Shown here in pieces: positions 56,930 to 64,000 of a DNA stretch of 64,000 bases (position 1 is the stretch's first letter; each line of letters opens with the position of its first letter). The translations under genes were made by a program, and so were the position numbers. The notes below the pieces were generated by a model, which worked only from the letters and a program-made list of their open reading frames with translations, was not told the DNA's origin and made no database searches. Source of the stretch: Haliea sp. (GTDB lineage Bacteria > Pseudomonadota > Gammaproteobacteria > Pseudomonadales > Halieaceae); NCBI GenBank assembly GCA_002692965.1, contig NZNC01000016.1, positions 62,001-126,000 of the forward strand. Direction: 5' to 3'.

Positions 56930-57256
56930 TCACATGACATCCTTGATGAAATCGATCAGCTGGCTCTTGGACAGGGCGCCGACCTTGGTGGCTTCGGCAT
57001 TGCCATCCTTGAACACGATCAGCGTGGGGATGCCGCGGATGCCGAACTTGGGGGGAATGTCGGGATTGGCATCGACGTCCACCTTGCACACCTTCAGCTT
57101 GCCCTGATATTCCTCGGCGATTTCGTCCAGTACCGGCGCGATCATCTTGCAGGGACCACACCATTCTGCCCAGAAGTCCACCAGTACGGGCAGCTCGGCG
57201 CTGAGGACTTCCGCGTCGAAGCTGGCGTCGCTGACGTGTACGATGTTCTCGCTCAT
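56930..57256 (-). CDS. trxA: Thioredoxin 1
   Basis: A 108-residue thiol-disulfide reductant. The active site is WCGPC with C33 and C36 ([19 protein letters not shown]), followed by the cis-Pro region [16 protein letters not shown]. Position upstream of rho on the same strand matches E. coli and Pseudomonas. A GGGAG ribosome site precedes the ATG. Confidence 0.96.
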   Translation of the reverse strand: MSENIVHVSDASFDAEVLSAELPVLVDFWAEWCGPCKMIAPVLDEIAEEYQGKLKVCKVDVDANPDIPPKFGIRGIPTLIVFKDGNAEATKVGALSKSQLIDFIKDVM

Positions 57257-57340
57257 TGTGATCTCCCTTGGAAAATGGTGTTGGCCGCAGTGCCGCGTGG
57301 TCAGGGGTGTCGACAGTCGCGTGGGCGGCTCGAAGCGGCA

Positions 57341-57368
57341 ATGATACCATCGAGACTCGACCGCACAA
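57341..57368 (-). promoter_or_regulatory. Probable sigma-70 promoter of trxA
   Basis: On the minus strand TTGTGC (57363-57368) and TATCAT (57341-57346) are separated by 16 bases, about 85 bases before the trxA ATG. Confidence 0.5.
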
Positions 57369-57423
57369 CCGGCGCGTCTGGAGTTTTTCGTTATGACCTT
57401 ATTCCTACCAGTGGCCTGAATCG

Positions 57424-57780
57424 ATGTCGGAGGGACCTCTGCCCAGCACTTCCCCGGCCGCAGCAGCCCGCGGTTGGTGGGTTTACCTGCTGCGTTGCGC
57501 CGATGGCAGTCTCTACGCGGGTGTGACCACGGACCTGGGGCGGCGCCTGGCCCAGCACAACGGCCAGTGCCCCGGGGGGCCGCGTTTTACGCGTGGCCGA
57601 CGGCCGGTGGCGCTGTGCTGGTTCGAGCCCGCGGCCGACCGCTCCGCGGCGCAGCGCCGGGAAGCGGCGATCAAGCGCCTGTCGCGCACGGCGAAGCTGG
57701 CCCTGCTCAGTCGTCCAGGTCCTCAAGCTCCTGCTGCAGTGCCAGCCACTGCTCTTCCAGGCTCTCGCTCAACAGCTTGA
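57424..57780 (+). CDS. GIY-YIG nuclease superfamily protein (YhbQ-like)
   Basis: A 118-residue single-domain GIY-YIG protein. The signature appears as [20 protein letters not shown] with the catalytic Arg in LGRRLAQHN, and the tail contains [15 protein letters not shown], the usual end of the UPF0213/YhbQ group. Its final 25 codons overlap the end of the convergent ABC-F gene by 74 bases; the Ala/Pro-rich extension after LLSRPG is longer than usual. Cleavage activity in this small subgroup is poorly known. Confidence 0.87.
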   Translation: MSEGPLPSTSPAAAARGWWVYLLRCADGSLYAGVTTDLGRRLAQHNGQCPGGPRFTRGRRPVALCWFEPAADRSAAQRREAAIKRLSRTAKLALLSRPGPQAPAAVPATALPGSRSTA

Positions 57781-59641
57781 GCTCGCCCTCCTCGCGCAGC
57801 AGAGTCGCCACCCGCTCCTTGTTGTCCCCGTTGTAGAGTTCGGGGTCGGCCAGTTGCGCGCGAATGGCGCTGAGATTTTCCTCGGCCTTGGCCATCTCGC
57901 TTTCGGTGCGCGCGAGCTGTTTTTGCAGGGGACGCTGTTTTTCCCGGCGCGCGGCGGCCTGCTGGCGCTTCTCCTTGCGGCTGCCGGCGTCGTCCCCGGG
58001 GGGCTGCTGCGTAGCGGGCTGGCTCTCGGACGGCGCTTCCGGCTCGCCGCTGCGGCTGCCGCTGTTTTCGCGCAGGCCCGACAGAATCCAGCGCTCATAG
58101 GCGCGCAGGTCTTCCTCGTAGGGTTCGACTCGACCGTCGTGGACCAGCAGCAATTCGTCGGCGGTATTGCGCAGCATGTGCCGGTCGTGGCTGACCAGCA
58201 CCAGCGCGCCCTGGTAGCCCTGCAGGGCCATCTCCATGGCGTTGCGCATGTCCAGGTCGAGGTGGTTGGTGGGCTCGTCGAGCACCAGCAGGTTGGGGCG
58301 CTGCCAGACCACCAGTGCCAGGGCAAGACGGGCTTTTTCACCGCCGGAGAAGGGTGCGATGGGGCAGGTGGCCGCGTCGCCGCGGAAGTTGAAGCCGCCG
58401 AGGAAGTCGAGCACGGCCTGTTCCCGCGCGTCCGGGCTCAGGCGCAGGATGTGCTGTGCCGCGCTGGCCTCGAGATCGAGGGCCTCCAGCTGTTGCTGGT
58501 CGAAGTAGCCGACGCGGCAGTGCTCGCCGGTCTGGCGCTCCCCGGCCAGCAGCGGCAATTTGCCGATCAGGCTCTTCAGCAGGGTCGATTTGCCGGCGCC
58601 GTTGCGGCCCAGGAGGGCGATGCGGCTGCCGGGGCGCAGCATCAGGCTGACGTCACGCAGAATCGTGGTGTCGGCGTAGCCGAGGTCCGCATGGTCCAGG
58701 CGCAGCAGGGGGTCGGAACTTTTCCCGGGCTCGGGAAAGACGAAATTGAAGGGCGAGTCGATGTGCGCCGGCGCCAGTTGCTGCATGCGCTCGAGCTCTT
58801 TCAGTCGGCTCTGTGCCTGGCGCGCCTTGGTCGCCTTGTAGCGGAAGCGGCGCACGAAGTCCTCGATCTGGGCGATGCGCTGCTGCTGTTTCTCGAAGCT
58901 GGCCTGCTGGTTGGCCAGATGCTCGGCGCGCAGTCGCTCGTAGTCCGAGTAATTGCCCTTCCAGGTCAGCAGCTGCTCGCCCTCGATGCTCAGGATGCGC
59001 TCGCAGGTGGCATCGATGAAATCGCGGTCGTGGGAAATCATCAGCAGGGTGCCGGGGTAGGATTGCAGCCAGCTCTGCAGCCACAGCGTGGCGTCGAGGT
59101 CCAGGTGGTTGGTGGGTTCGTCGAGGAGCATGAAGTCCGAGGGTGTCATCAGCGCGCGGGCCAGGTTCAGGCGGATGCGCCAGCCACCCGAAAAGTCGCT
59201 GACCGGACGCGCGGCGGCGCCATCGGGGAAGCCCAGGCCTTGCAGCAGCCGCTCCACCCGGCGCTCGGCGTCGTAGCCCTGGCAGGCTTCCAGGGCATTG
59301 TGGATCTCCGCCGCGCGGGCGAAATCACCGGCCTGCTCCGCCGCTTCCAGCGCCGTCACCAGACGGTAGAGTTCACCGTCCCCCTGCAGGACATAGCGGC
59401 CCGCGGGGAGGTCCGTGGCGGCGACCTCCTGTGCCATGTGTGCCAGGCGCAGGTTGCCGAGACCCTCGATGTCGCCGGCGTCGGCGGGCAGCTCCCCGAG
59501 CAGCAGGGCAAACAGGCTGGATTTGCCACTGCCGTTGGCGCCGATCAGCGCCAGGCGCTGGCCGGGTTGCAGAGTGGCGTTGGCGCCGTGGAGCAGCAAC
59601 TTGCTGCCCCGGCGCAATTCGATATCGCGGAGTATGATCAT
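57707..59641 (-). CDS. ABC-F family ATPase (YheS-like)
   Basis: A 644-residue soluble protein with two ABC ATPase domains and no membrane part. Walker A motifs GANGSGKSSLFAL and GRNGAGKSTLLKSL, ABC signatures DFSGGWRIRLNLARAL and PFSGGEKARLALALV, and two LLDEPTNHLDLD/LVLDEPTNHLDLD Walker B segments are present, with the ABC-F linker between (about 230-300). A charged coiled-coil tail (SRKEKRQQAAARREKQRPLQ) matches YheS/Uup forms. ABC-F proteins act on the ribosome exit site. Its 3' end overlaps the convergent GIY-YIG gene. Confidence 0.93.
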   Translation of the reverse strand: MIILRDIELRRGSKLLLHGANATLQPGQRLALIGANGSGKSSLFALLLGELPADAGDIEGLGNLRLAHMAQEVAATDLPAGRYVLQGDGELYRLVTALEAAEQAGDFARAAEIHNALEACQGYDAERRVERLLQGLGFPDGAAARPVSDFSGGWRIRLNLARALMTPSDFMLLDEPTNHLDLDATLWLQSWLQSYPGTLLMISHDRDFIDATCERILSIEGEQLLTWKGNYSDYERLRAEHLANQQASFEKQQQRIAQIEDFVRRFRYKATKARQAQSRLKELERMQQLAPAHIDSPFNFVFPEPGKSSDPLLRLDHADLGYADTTILRDVSLMLRPGSRIALLGRNGAGKSTLLKSLIGKLPLLAGERQTGEHCRVGYFDQQQLEALDLEASAAQHILRLSPDAREQAVLDFLGGFNFRGDAATCPIAPFSGGEKARLALALVVWQRPNLLVLDEPTNHLDLDMRNAMEMALQGYQGALVLVSHDRHMLRNTADELLLVHDGRVEPYEEDLRAYERWILSGLRENSGSRSGEPEAPSESQPATQQPPGDDAGSRKEKRQQAAARREKQRPLQKQLARTESEMAKAEENLSAIRAQLADPELYNGDNKERVATLLREEGELKLLSESLEEQWLALQQELEDLDD

Positions 59642-59766
59642 GAGGCCGGCGATTCTACGCCGGCCGGACGGCGCCCGCCAGCGTCAGCGTGGCTGCACGG
59701 GCCGACAGGACGGGCCGGCCGCACAGGCGGGATCGGGTGCCTGCGCGGGTCGGCCCGCGGTGGCCG

Positions 59767-60378
59767 TCAAACCAGCTGACGGTTCTGTGTCAGGTAGTCC
59801 TCGCCACCGGGGGTGCGGAAACTGCGGTCGCTGCGCGGGCGGTGCAGGCGCGGCGACAGGGCGTCCGCCAGGGTCAGTGTGCTGTCCAGCAGCGTATCGA
59901 TTGCGGCCAGTGCCGTGTGCGGCTGGCAGTCGCCTTCATCCACCCGCGCTTCGATCTGCAGATTCTGCAGGGCCCGAGCGCCGTTCTCGCAGCCCGAGCT
60001 GTCCACCTCGAGTTCGATGTGCAGTTCTCCGGTCTTCAGCAGCAGCGAGCTCGGTTTTTCCCGCGACCCGGTCAGGGCCACCAGCTGGCCCGATTGCTGC
60101 AGGCCGCTGCTGCTGCCATCCGGGAACAGCGCGAGCAGCTGGTGGTAGTAGACCAGGTACTCGCACACCTCACCGTGGGAGCCGGATTTGAGCGGACACA
60201 GCGCATCCAGCTGCTGCAGGATCGCCTGCCGCGCGGGGGCTTCGCGCTCTTCCAGGCGACCCAGCAGGCGGTTCATGTCCACCCAGTAGCTGGCGCCGTT
60301 GGCGGGCTGCACAGCAGTGTGCAACGCCGCAGGGTGGGGCTGTTGTGCTTGGCTCTGACTCTGCGTTGCGGTGGTCAT
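59767..60378 (-). CDS. Protein resembling a non-catalytic domain of malate synthase G
   Basis: A 203-residue protein that does not contain a full enzyme. The stretch CPLKSGSHGEVCEYLVYYHQ, GQLVALTGSREKPSSLLLK and GELHIELEVD resembles the beta-domain inserted in malate synthase G (aVPL-GSHaDV-Y and LL-GLHIEI patterns). The end (DRSFRTPGGEDYLTQNRQLV) resembles the segment that precedes the catalytic barrel. The TIM-barrel with its catalytic Asp and Mg2+-binding Glu is missing. It is divergent from a large XRE regulator of a type often linked to acetate/glyoxylate genes, which supports the relation. It could be a regulatory or degenerate remnant; the assignment is from memory of the family pattern. 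Confidence 0.5.
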   Translation of the reverse strand: MTTATQSQSQAQQPHPAALHTAVQPANGASYWVDMNRLLGRLEEREAPARQAILQQLDALCPLKSGSHGEVCEYLVYYHQLLALFPDGSSSGLQQSGQLVALTGSREKPSSLLLKTGELHIELEVDSSGCENGARALQNLQIEARVDEGDCQPHTALAAIDTLLDSTLTLADALSPRLHRPRSDRSFRTPGGEDYLTQNRQLV

Positions 60379-60473
60379 GGGCTTACCTCGTGTCGCCTTC
60401 TCGGGCGCTGCTTCGTGAATGAGGCCGCGGGCTTTCCCCGACGGCGAAGCTAGTGTATAAAAGTCATGATTAA

Positions 60474-60512
60474 AATTTCACAAAAGAAATTTGACAGTGT
60501 GAATTTCACAAA
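60474..60512 (+). promoter_or_regulatory. Repeated operator-like motifs before the XRE regulator
   Basis: AATTTCACAAAA occurs twice, at 60474-60485 and 60502-60513, 28 bases apart. The second lies in the perfect palindrome TGTGAATTTCACA (60498-60510), directly before the ATG. On the minus strand TTGTGA plus a TATACA-like -10 overlaps the first copy, so a bound regulator could control both divergent genes. Autoregulation by the XRE protein is likely. Confidence 0.55.
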
Positions 60513-62042
60513 ATGAAGACAACCGGCCCCCTGACCCGCAAGTCCCATTTCCTCGGGACCAAGATCCGCAGCCTGCGCAAGCGCGTGGGCCTGACCATGG
60601 AAGACCTGTCTGCGCGCTGCATAAAAGTGGATGCAGACCACGCCCCCTCGGTGTCCTACCTGTCGATGATCGAGCGCGGCAAGCGGGTCCCCAGCGCGGA
60701 CATGCTCGAGGTGATCGCGGCGGTGTTCCAGAAGGACGTGCAGTGGTTCCTGGACGACGCCCCCGAGGACGAGCACATCGCACCGGTCAAACAGGGTCGC
60801 GGGGGCATTGACGGCATGGCCCTGGAGCCGGGCTTCCTGTTTTCCAGCGATATCCTGCAGATTGCCATTCCCGAGCTGCTGGCGCAGACCGGCACCACCG
60901 GCCGCCAGTTCGCCCACCTGCTGATCCGGGCGCACCAGGAGCACCACCGCAACCATTTTCCGGATCTCGAGCGGGCCGCCGACGAGGTGGGGGGCAAACG
61001 GCTGCCGCTGACGGTGGAGGACCTGCTGGAAATCCTGCGGCACATGGATCTCGACCTGCGCTGGTTCCAGCGCGCGCCGGAGGCCCTGCAGGCCTCCGCC
61101 GACTACCACCGTGGTAATATCGTGCGCTCCTACTTCGAGCCGCCGGGCACCATCTGGCTCAACGAGAGCCTCAAGGCGCAGCCGGCGCGGCTCAAGTACG
61201 ACCTGGCGATCCACATCGCCCACTGCGTGCTGCACAACCGCGACGGCCTGAAGAGTGTGCTGTATGCCGGCCGCGACATGAACGTCAACCTGCGCGACCC
61301 GGCGGCGCCTCACCGCTCCTCCATGGTGGACTCCCGGGACATCCTCTACGCCTGGCGGGACTTCGAGTGCAGTTTCTTCGCCGGCGCACTGCTCTGCCCC
61401 CGGGTTCCCTTCCGTCAGTTGCTGGACAGGAACAGCCACGAGGTGTCCATCAGTCAGCAGATCGAGGTGTCCGCGTCAGTGGTGATGCGCCGGATGACTG
61501 CGGTCTCCCCCTATCCCCACTGGCACTACTTCGACGCCTATTCCCCGGGGACCCTCAAGGCGGTCTACCGCGCCAACGGCATTCCGCTGCCCTGGGGCAA
61601 CATGCGTCACGTCGAGGACCCCTGTCAGCACTGGTCGGTCTTCAACCAGCTCAACCGCCGCGAGCCGGGCACCGCGGCGCAGCTGTCGGTGATGCAGGTG
61701 AAGGATGCCTGGCATCTCTACGCCTGTGAGTCCCTGCGGGTCGAGGACATGGCGGGCAATGGCCATGTCCTCTGCGCGGGGGTTGATCTCAATCCGGCGA
61801 TCGAGGCCCAGGGCCGCGAGCCGGCCGAACTGGCGGAGGCCGTGCAGCGGGCCTGTGTGGCGGCGGGCGGCTCGGCACCGGTGCCCGGTGCGGTGCGCCG
61901 CGAACTGCAGCGCATCGCCGGAATTCTGAACATTGCCTGGGTTGCCCGCAGCGCCGAGGTCGATGCCCAGCTGATCTGCCCGCGGGGCGCGGTGTGTCCG
62001 CGTGTGCCGTCCTGCTACCCGACGGGGGGCTGCCAGTCGTGA
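60513..62042 (+). CDS. XRE family transcriptional regulator (short-chain acyl/glyoxylate type, DUF3612-like)
   Basis: A 509-residue regulator. The N-terminal helix-turn-helix is at about 12-75 (LGTKIRSLRKRVGLTMEDLS, SVSYLSMIERGKRVPSADML). The middle contains an IrrE-like region around IHIAHCVLHNRDGLKS in which the metallopeptidase HExxH is degenerate. The C-terminal part has several Cys and aromatic residues and ends CPRGAVCPRVPSCYPTGGC. This large form resembles regulators found beside isocitrate lyase/malate synthase genes that sense acyl-CoA or related metabolites; the exact subfamily name is from memory. Operator-like repeats sit immediately upstream. Its stop overlaps the GTG of the next gene by 4 bases. 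Confidence 0.82.
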   Translation: MKTTGPLTRKSHFLGTKIRSLRKRVGLTMEDLSARCIKVDADHAPSVSYLSMIERGKRVPSADMLEVIAAVFQKDVQWFLDDAPEDEHIAPVKQGRGGIDGMALEPGFLFSSDILQIAIPELLAQTGTTGRQFAHLLIRAHQEHHRNHFPDLERAADEVGGKRLPLTVEDLLEILRHMDLDLRWFQRAPEALQASADYHRGNIVRSYFEPPGTIWLNESLKAQPARLKYDLAIHIAHCVLHNRDGLKSVLYAGRDMNVNLRDPAAPHRSSMVDSRDILYAWRDFECSFFAGALLCPRVPFRQLLDRNSHEVSISQQIEVSASVVMRRMTAVSPYPHWHYFDAYSPGTLKAVYRANGIPLPWGNMRHVEDPCQHWSVFNQLNRREPGTAAQLSVMQVKDAWHLYACESLRVEDMAGNGHVLCAGVDLNPAIEAQGREPAELAEAVQRACVAAGGSAPVPGAVRRELQRIAGILNIAWVARSAEVDAQLICPRGAVCPRVPSCYPTGGCQS

Positions 62043-62503
62043 GCCATCCCCTGTGGGAGTTTGCGCTGGCGCACTATGCGCGTGCGGCCGTTAAAGCGGC
62101 CTGTTTGTCGGCCCAGGACCGCTGCGGGGCCGACGTCAACCTGTTGCTCTACCTGGCCTGGTTACAGCGGCAGGGCCTGGCCCGCCCGCGCAGTGAGTGG
62201 GACCAACTGGTGCGCGAGCTCGGTGACTGTCGGCGGGCGGTAAGCGCTGTGCGGCGCTTGCGCCGCGGAGTATCCCGCGCGGCGGATCCCGAACGGGCCG
62301 AACTGCTGGCTCAGCTGCGCGCCAGCGAACTGTCCCTGGAGCAGCTGCAGTTGGCGATGATCCACGACTGGCACCGGCAGTGGCCGGCGAGCCGGGCCGA
62401 GGCGGACAGCCTGCGGCGGCAATTGTTGTGGCTGGTGCCTGCGCTGGAGGGATGCCCCGAGCTGATCGCGGACCTGGTCGCCTGCCTCGAACCGGTGTCG
62501 TAA
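62039..62503 (+). CDS. TIGR02444 family protein
   Basis: A 154-residue all-helical protein with the family opening HPLWEFALAHYARAAVKAAC and LSAQDRCGADVNLLLYLAWL. Its function is unknown; relatives in Pseudomonas and Vibrio are likewise uncharacterised and often lie near ABC-F ATPase or cell-envelope genes. The start is GTG 62039, overlapping the regulator stop (GTGA), and replaces an upstream frame beginning inside that gene. No signal peptide. Confidence 0.83.
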   Translation: MSHPLWEFALAHYARAAVKAACLSAQDRCGADVNLLLYLAWLQRQGLARPRSEWDQLVRELGDCRRAVSAVRRLRRGVSRAADPERAELLAQLRASELSLEQLQLAMIHDWHRQWPASRAEADSLRRQLLWLVPALEGCPELIADLVACLEPVS

Positions 62504-62590
62504 GCGCGTCGGGCGGGGCTGGTACTCGCCGGGGCGAGGGTAGTATGATCGGGAGTCTTTACATTCACCCAACCCCACAGAGTGTTCTCT

Positions 62591-63364
62591 ATGAAGAAAT
62601 ATGCACTGCCGCTGGCCATTGCCTCGACCCTGGCTTTGCAGGCCTGTAACCAGTCTGCCCAGGAGGGGGCGGACAGCGCGGATACGGGCGCGGCTGAAGT
62701 CGCCCTCGACAACCAGACCCAGCGCCTGAGCTACGGCATGGCCTACGGTCTGGGTCAGCGCCTGGCCTCGGATGAGGTGCCGCTGGACATCGCTGCGTTC
62801 TCCGCTGGCCTGCAGGATGCGGTCGACGGCAGCGAGCCGCGCATGACCGCCGAAGAAATCCAGGCGGAAATGCAGTCCTATCAGGAGCAGGCGATGGCGG
62901 AGCAGCAGGCCCAGCTGACCGCCGCGGGTGAAGCCAACCGCGCCGAAGCCGAGAAGTTCCTGGCCGAGAACGCCGAGCGCGAAGGCGTGATTGTCACCGA
63001 CTCGGGGCTGCAGTACGAAGTCATCGAGGAAGGCGAGGGCGCCAGCCCGGGGCCGGAGGATACCGTGGAGGTGCACTACACCGGTACTCTGCTCGATGGC
63101 ACCGAGTTCGACTCCTCCCGCAAGCGCGGTGAGCCGGTCACTTTTGGCGTGACTCAAGTCATCCCCGGCTGGACCGAAGCCCTGCAGCTGATGTCTCCCG
63201 GCGCCAAGTACAAGCTCTATATTCCCTCCGAGCTGGCCTACGGTGAAGGCGGTGCGGGTGGCGTGATTGGCCCCAACTCCGCGCTGATCTTCGACGTCGA
63301 GCTGCTCTCCGTACCCAGCCAGGAAGCCGGGGACGCTGAAGCCGGGTCCGACAGCGAGGGCTGA
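62591..63364 (+). CDS. FKBP-type peptidyl-prolyl cis-trans isomerase, lipoprotein
   Basis: A 257-residue Mip/FkpA-like folding helper. The signal peptide has a lipobox LALQAC with Cys19 lipidated. An N-terminal dimerisation domain spans about 45-130 (QRLSYGMAYGLGQRLASDEV, AEEIQAEMQSYQEQAMAEQQ), then the FKBP domain (TVEVHYTGTLLDGTEFDSS, VIPGWTEALQLMSPGAKYKL, PSELAYGEGGAGG). An acidic tail follows. It probably assists outer-membrane or periplasmic protein folding. TATGAT at 62544-62549 could be the -10. It ends before a clear terminator. Confidence 0.93.
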   Translation: MKKYALPLAIASTLALQACNQSAQEGADSADTGAAEVALDNQTQRLSYGMAYGLGQRLASDEVPLDIAAFSAGLQDAVDGSEPRMTAEEIQAEMQSYQEQAMAEQQAQLTAAGEANRAEAEKFLAENAEREGVIVTDSGLQYEVIEEGEGASPGPEDTVEVHYTGTLLDGTEFDSSRKRGEPVTFGVTQVIPGWTEALQLMSPGAKYKLYIPSELAYGEGGAGGVIGPNSALIFDVELLSVPSQEAGDAEAGSDSEG

Positions 63365-63387
63365 GGCCTTCCGGCGATCCGATGCTG

Positions 63388-63411
63388 ACGGGGCCTGCGG
63401 GCCCCGTTTTT
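63388..63411 (+). terminator. Intrinsic terminator after the FKBP gene
   Basis: A perfect 7-bp stem CGGGGCC / GGCCCCG (plus an A-T pair) with a TGCG loop, followed by five T residues at 63407-63411. It lies 24 bases after the FKBP stop and just before the dsbB stop on the other strand. Confidence 0.85.
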
Positions 63412-63413
63412 CG

Positions 63414-63908
63414 TTATGCGCGGCGCAGCAATTGCCAGAGGTTGATCAGGGCGATGGCAGCGAACAGCAGCAGGGTCTGCAGCGGTATGCTCATGCCCAG
63501 GAAGGTCCAGTGCACATCCGCGCAGTTACCGTCACCCATCATCACCATGCTCAGGGTTTCCCGGAAGGGCAGGGTCTCCAGCATGTACTCGAGACTGGGG
63601 CCACAGGCCGGAACCTGGTCTTCGGGTAGACTTTGCAGCCAGACGTGGCGGGCGGAGACAGCCCCTCCGCCAATGGCCAGCAGGACCCCCAGGCCGGCGT
63701 AGATCCGGCGTCCCAGGGCGCCCGCGCCGTGCAGGGCCGCGAGCAGGGCGACCAGACCGCCGGCGACCACGAAAACGCGCTGGGTGATGCACAGCGGGCA
63801 GGGGTTGAGGCCCACACCGTGTTCCAGCCAGGCGGCGAACAGCATGGCGACCACGGCCAGCAGGGCCAGGCCAAAAAATACCCATCGGGGCTTCATTAGG
63901 TGCTGCAT
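63414..63908 (-). CDS. dsbB: Disulfide bond formation protein DsbB
   Basis: A 164-residue four-helix inner-membrane protein that reoxidises DsbA and passes electrons to quinone. The first redox pair is C37/C40 in NPCPLCITQRV, the second C102/C129 (VPACGPS; GDGNCADV), both facing the periplasm. The start at 63908 has a GGAAG site; an in-frame ATG at 63896 is also possible. No partner dsbA is seen; the last 92 bases of the window (63909-64000) hold its upstream region and no gene. Confidence 0.93.
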   Translation of the reverse strand: MQHLMKPRWVFFGLALLAVVAMLFAAWLEHGVGLNPCPLCITQRVFVVAGGLVALLAALHGAGALGRRIYAGLGVLLAIGGGAVSARHVWLQSLPEDQVPACGPSLEYMLETLPFRETLSMVMMGDGNCADVHWTFLGMSIPLQTLLLFAAIALINLWQLLRRA

Positions 63909-64000
63909 GTCGTGGCTTCCCTGATGATAAGCGAGTGAGAAAAAAGGCAGCTACTGTGACCACTGGCGGCCCGAGGAGTGCCCCAGTGCACTCAAAGTGC

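Noticed and set aside
57593-59779. 728-codon open frame on the plus strand
   Set aside because: It is antisense to the full ABC-F gene, has low-complexity Leu/Ala/Gly composition with no domain motif, and arises from high GC at third positions of the real gene.

Overview
This is a GC-rich, densely coded chromosomal segment of an aerobic gammaproteobacterium. The core genes rep, yifB, ubiK, glnK-amtB, lptM-lysA-dapF-DUF484-xerC-HAD, argH, hemC-hemD-hemX-hemY, ubiD, rho and trxA come in groupings and an overall order like those in Pseudomonas. The many TonB-dependent receptors, SDR oxidoreductases, thiolases, a P450 and a carotenoid-oxygenase-family enzyme resemble the marine Cellvibrionales/Halieaceae (OM60/NOR5-like) style of genome. 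That placement is an inference. No rRNA, tRNA, CRISPR array, prophage or insertion sequence was recognised.

Layout. 1-7683: end of an RND efflux adaptor, its pump, a cytochrome P450, a LuxR-type regulator and two SDR dehydrogenases. 7687-9684: Rep helicase. 9685-10466: non-coding DNA packed with diverged inverted and direct repeats. 10467-24270: a catabolic gene cluster. On the minus strand it has an SDR and a DUF1295 membrane protein, then a flavin oxidoreductase, an acyl-CoA ligase and two thiolases. On the plus strand it has a carotenoid-cleavage-type dioxygenase, a TonB receptor, a tandem HxlR regulator and a PaaN-like aldehyde dehydrogenase. A 16-17 bp motif recurs upstream of five genes in this cluster and marks it as a probable regulon. 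24391-28537: MgtE, an adenylate cyclase-FHA protein, YifB and UbiK. 28613-31275: a nitrogen-regulated operon (TorF-like porin, glnK, amtB) with NtrC sites, a sigma-54 promoter and a strong terminator. 31274-35584: a FecR/FecI pair divergent from an STN-domain TonB receptor. 35662-41557: exported SurE-like phosphatase, a second P-II protein, HAD phosphatase, XerC, DUF484, DapF, LysA and the small lipoprotein LptM. 41678-46224: another TonB receptor divergent from a DUF1214-like protein and an SDR. 46288-46937: toxin-antitoxin pair. 46948-59641: DUF3187, ArgH, hemCDXY, UbiD, Rho, thioredoxin, a GIY-YIG protein and a YheS-type ABC-F ATPase. 59767-64000: a protein resembling a non-catalytic malate synthase G domain, divergent from a large XRE regulator, then a TIGR02444 protein, a lipoprotein FKBP and DsbB.

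How the parts fit. The 10.5-24.3 kb cluster can be read as a route from a hydrophobic substrate taken up by the TonB receptor, through oxidative double-bond cleavage, aldehyde oxidation and CoA activation, to beta-oxidation-like dehydrogenation and thiolysis. The substrate cannot be told from sequence. The nitrogen block is a classical NtrC/RpoN ammonium module with an outer-membrane protein placed first. The rest is largely housekeeping: lysine/peptidoglycan precursors, heme, ubiquinone, arginine, chromosome-dimer resolution and disulfide formation.
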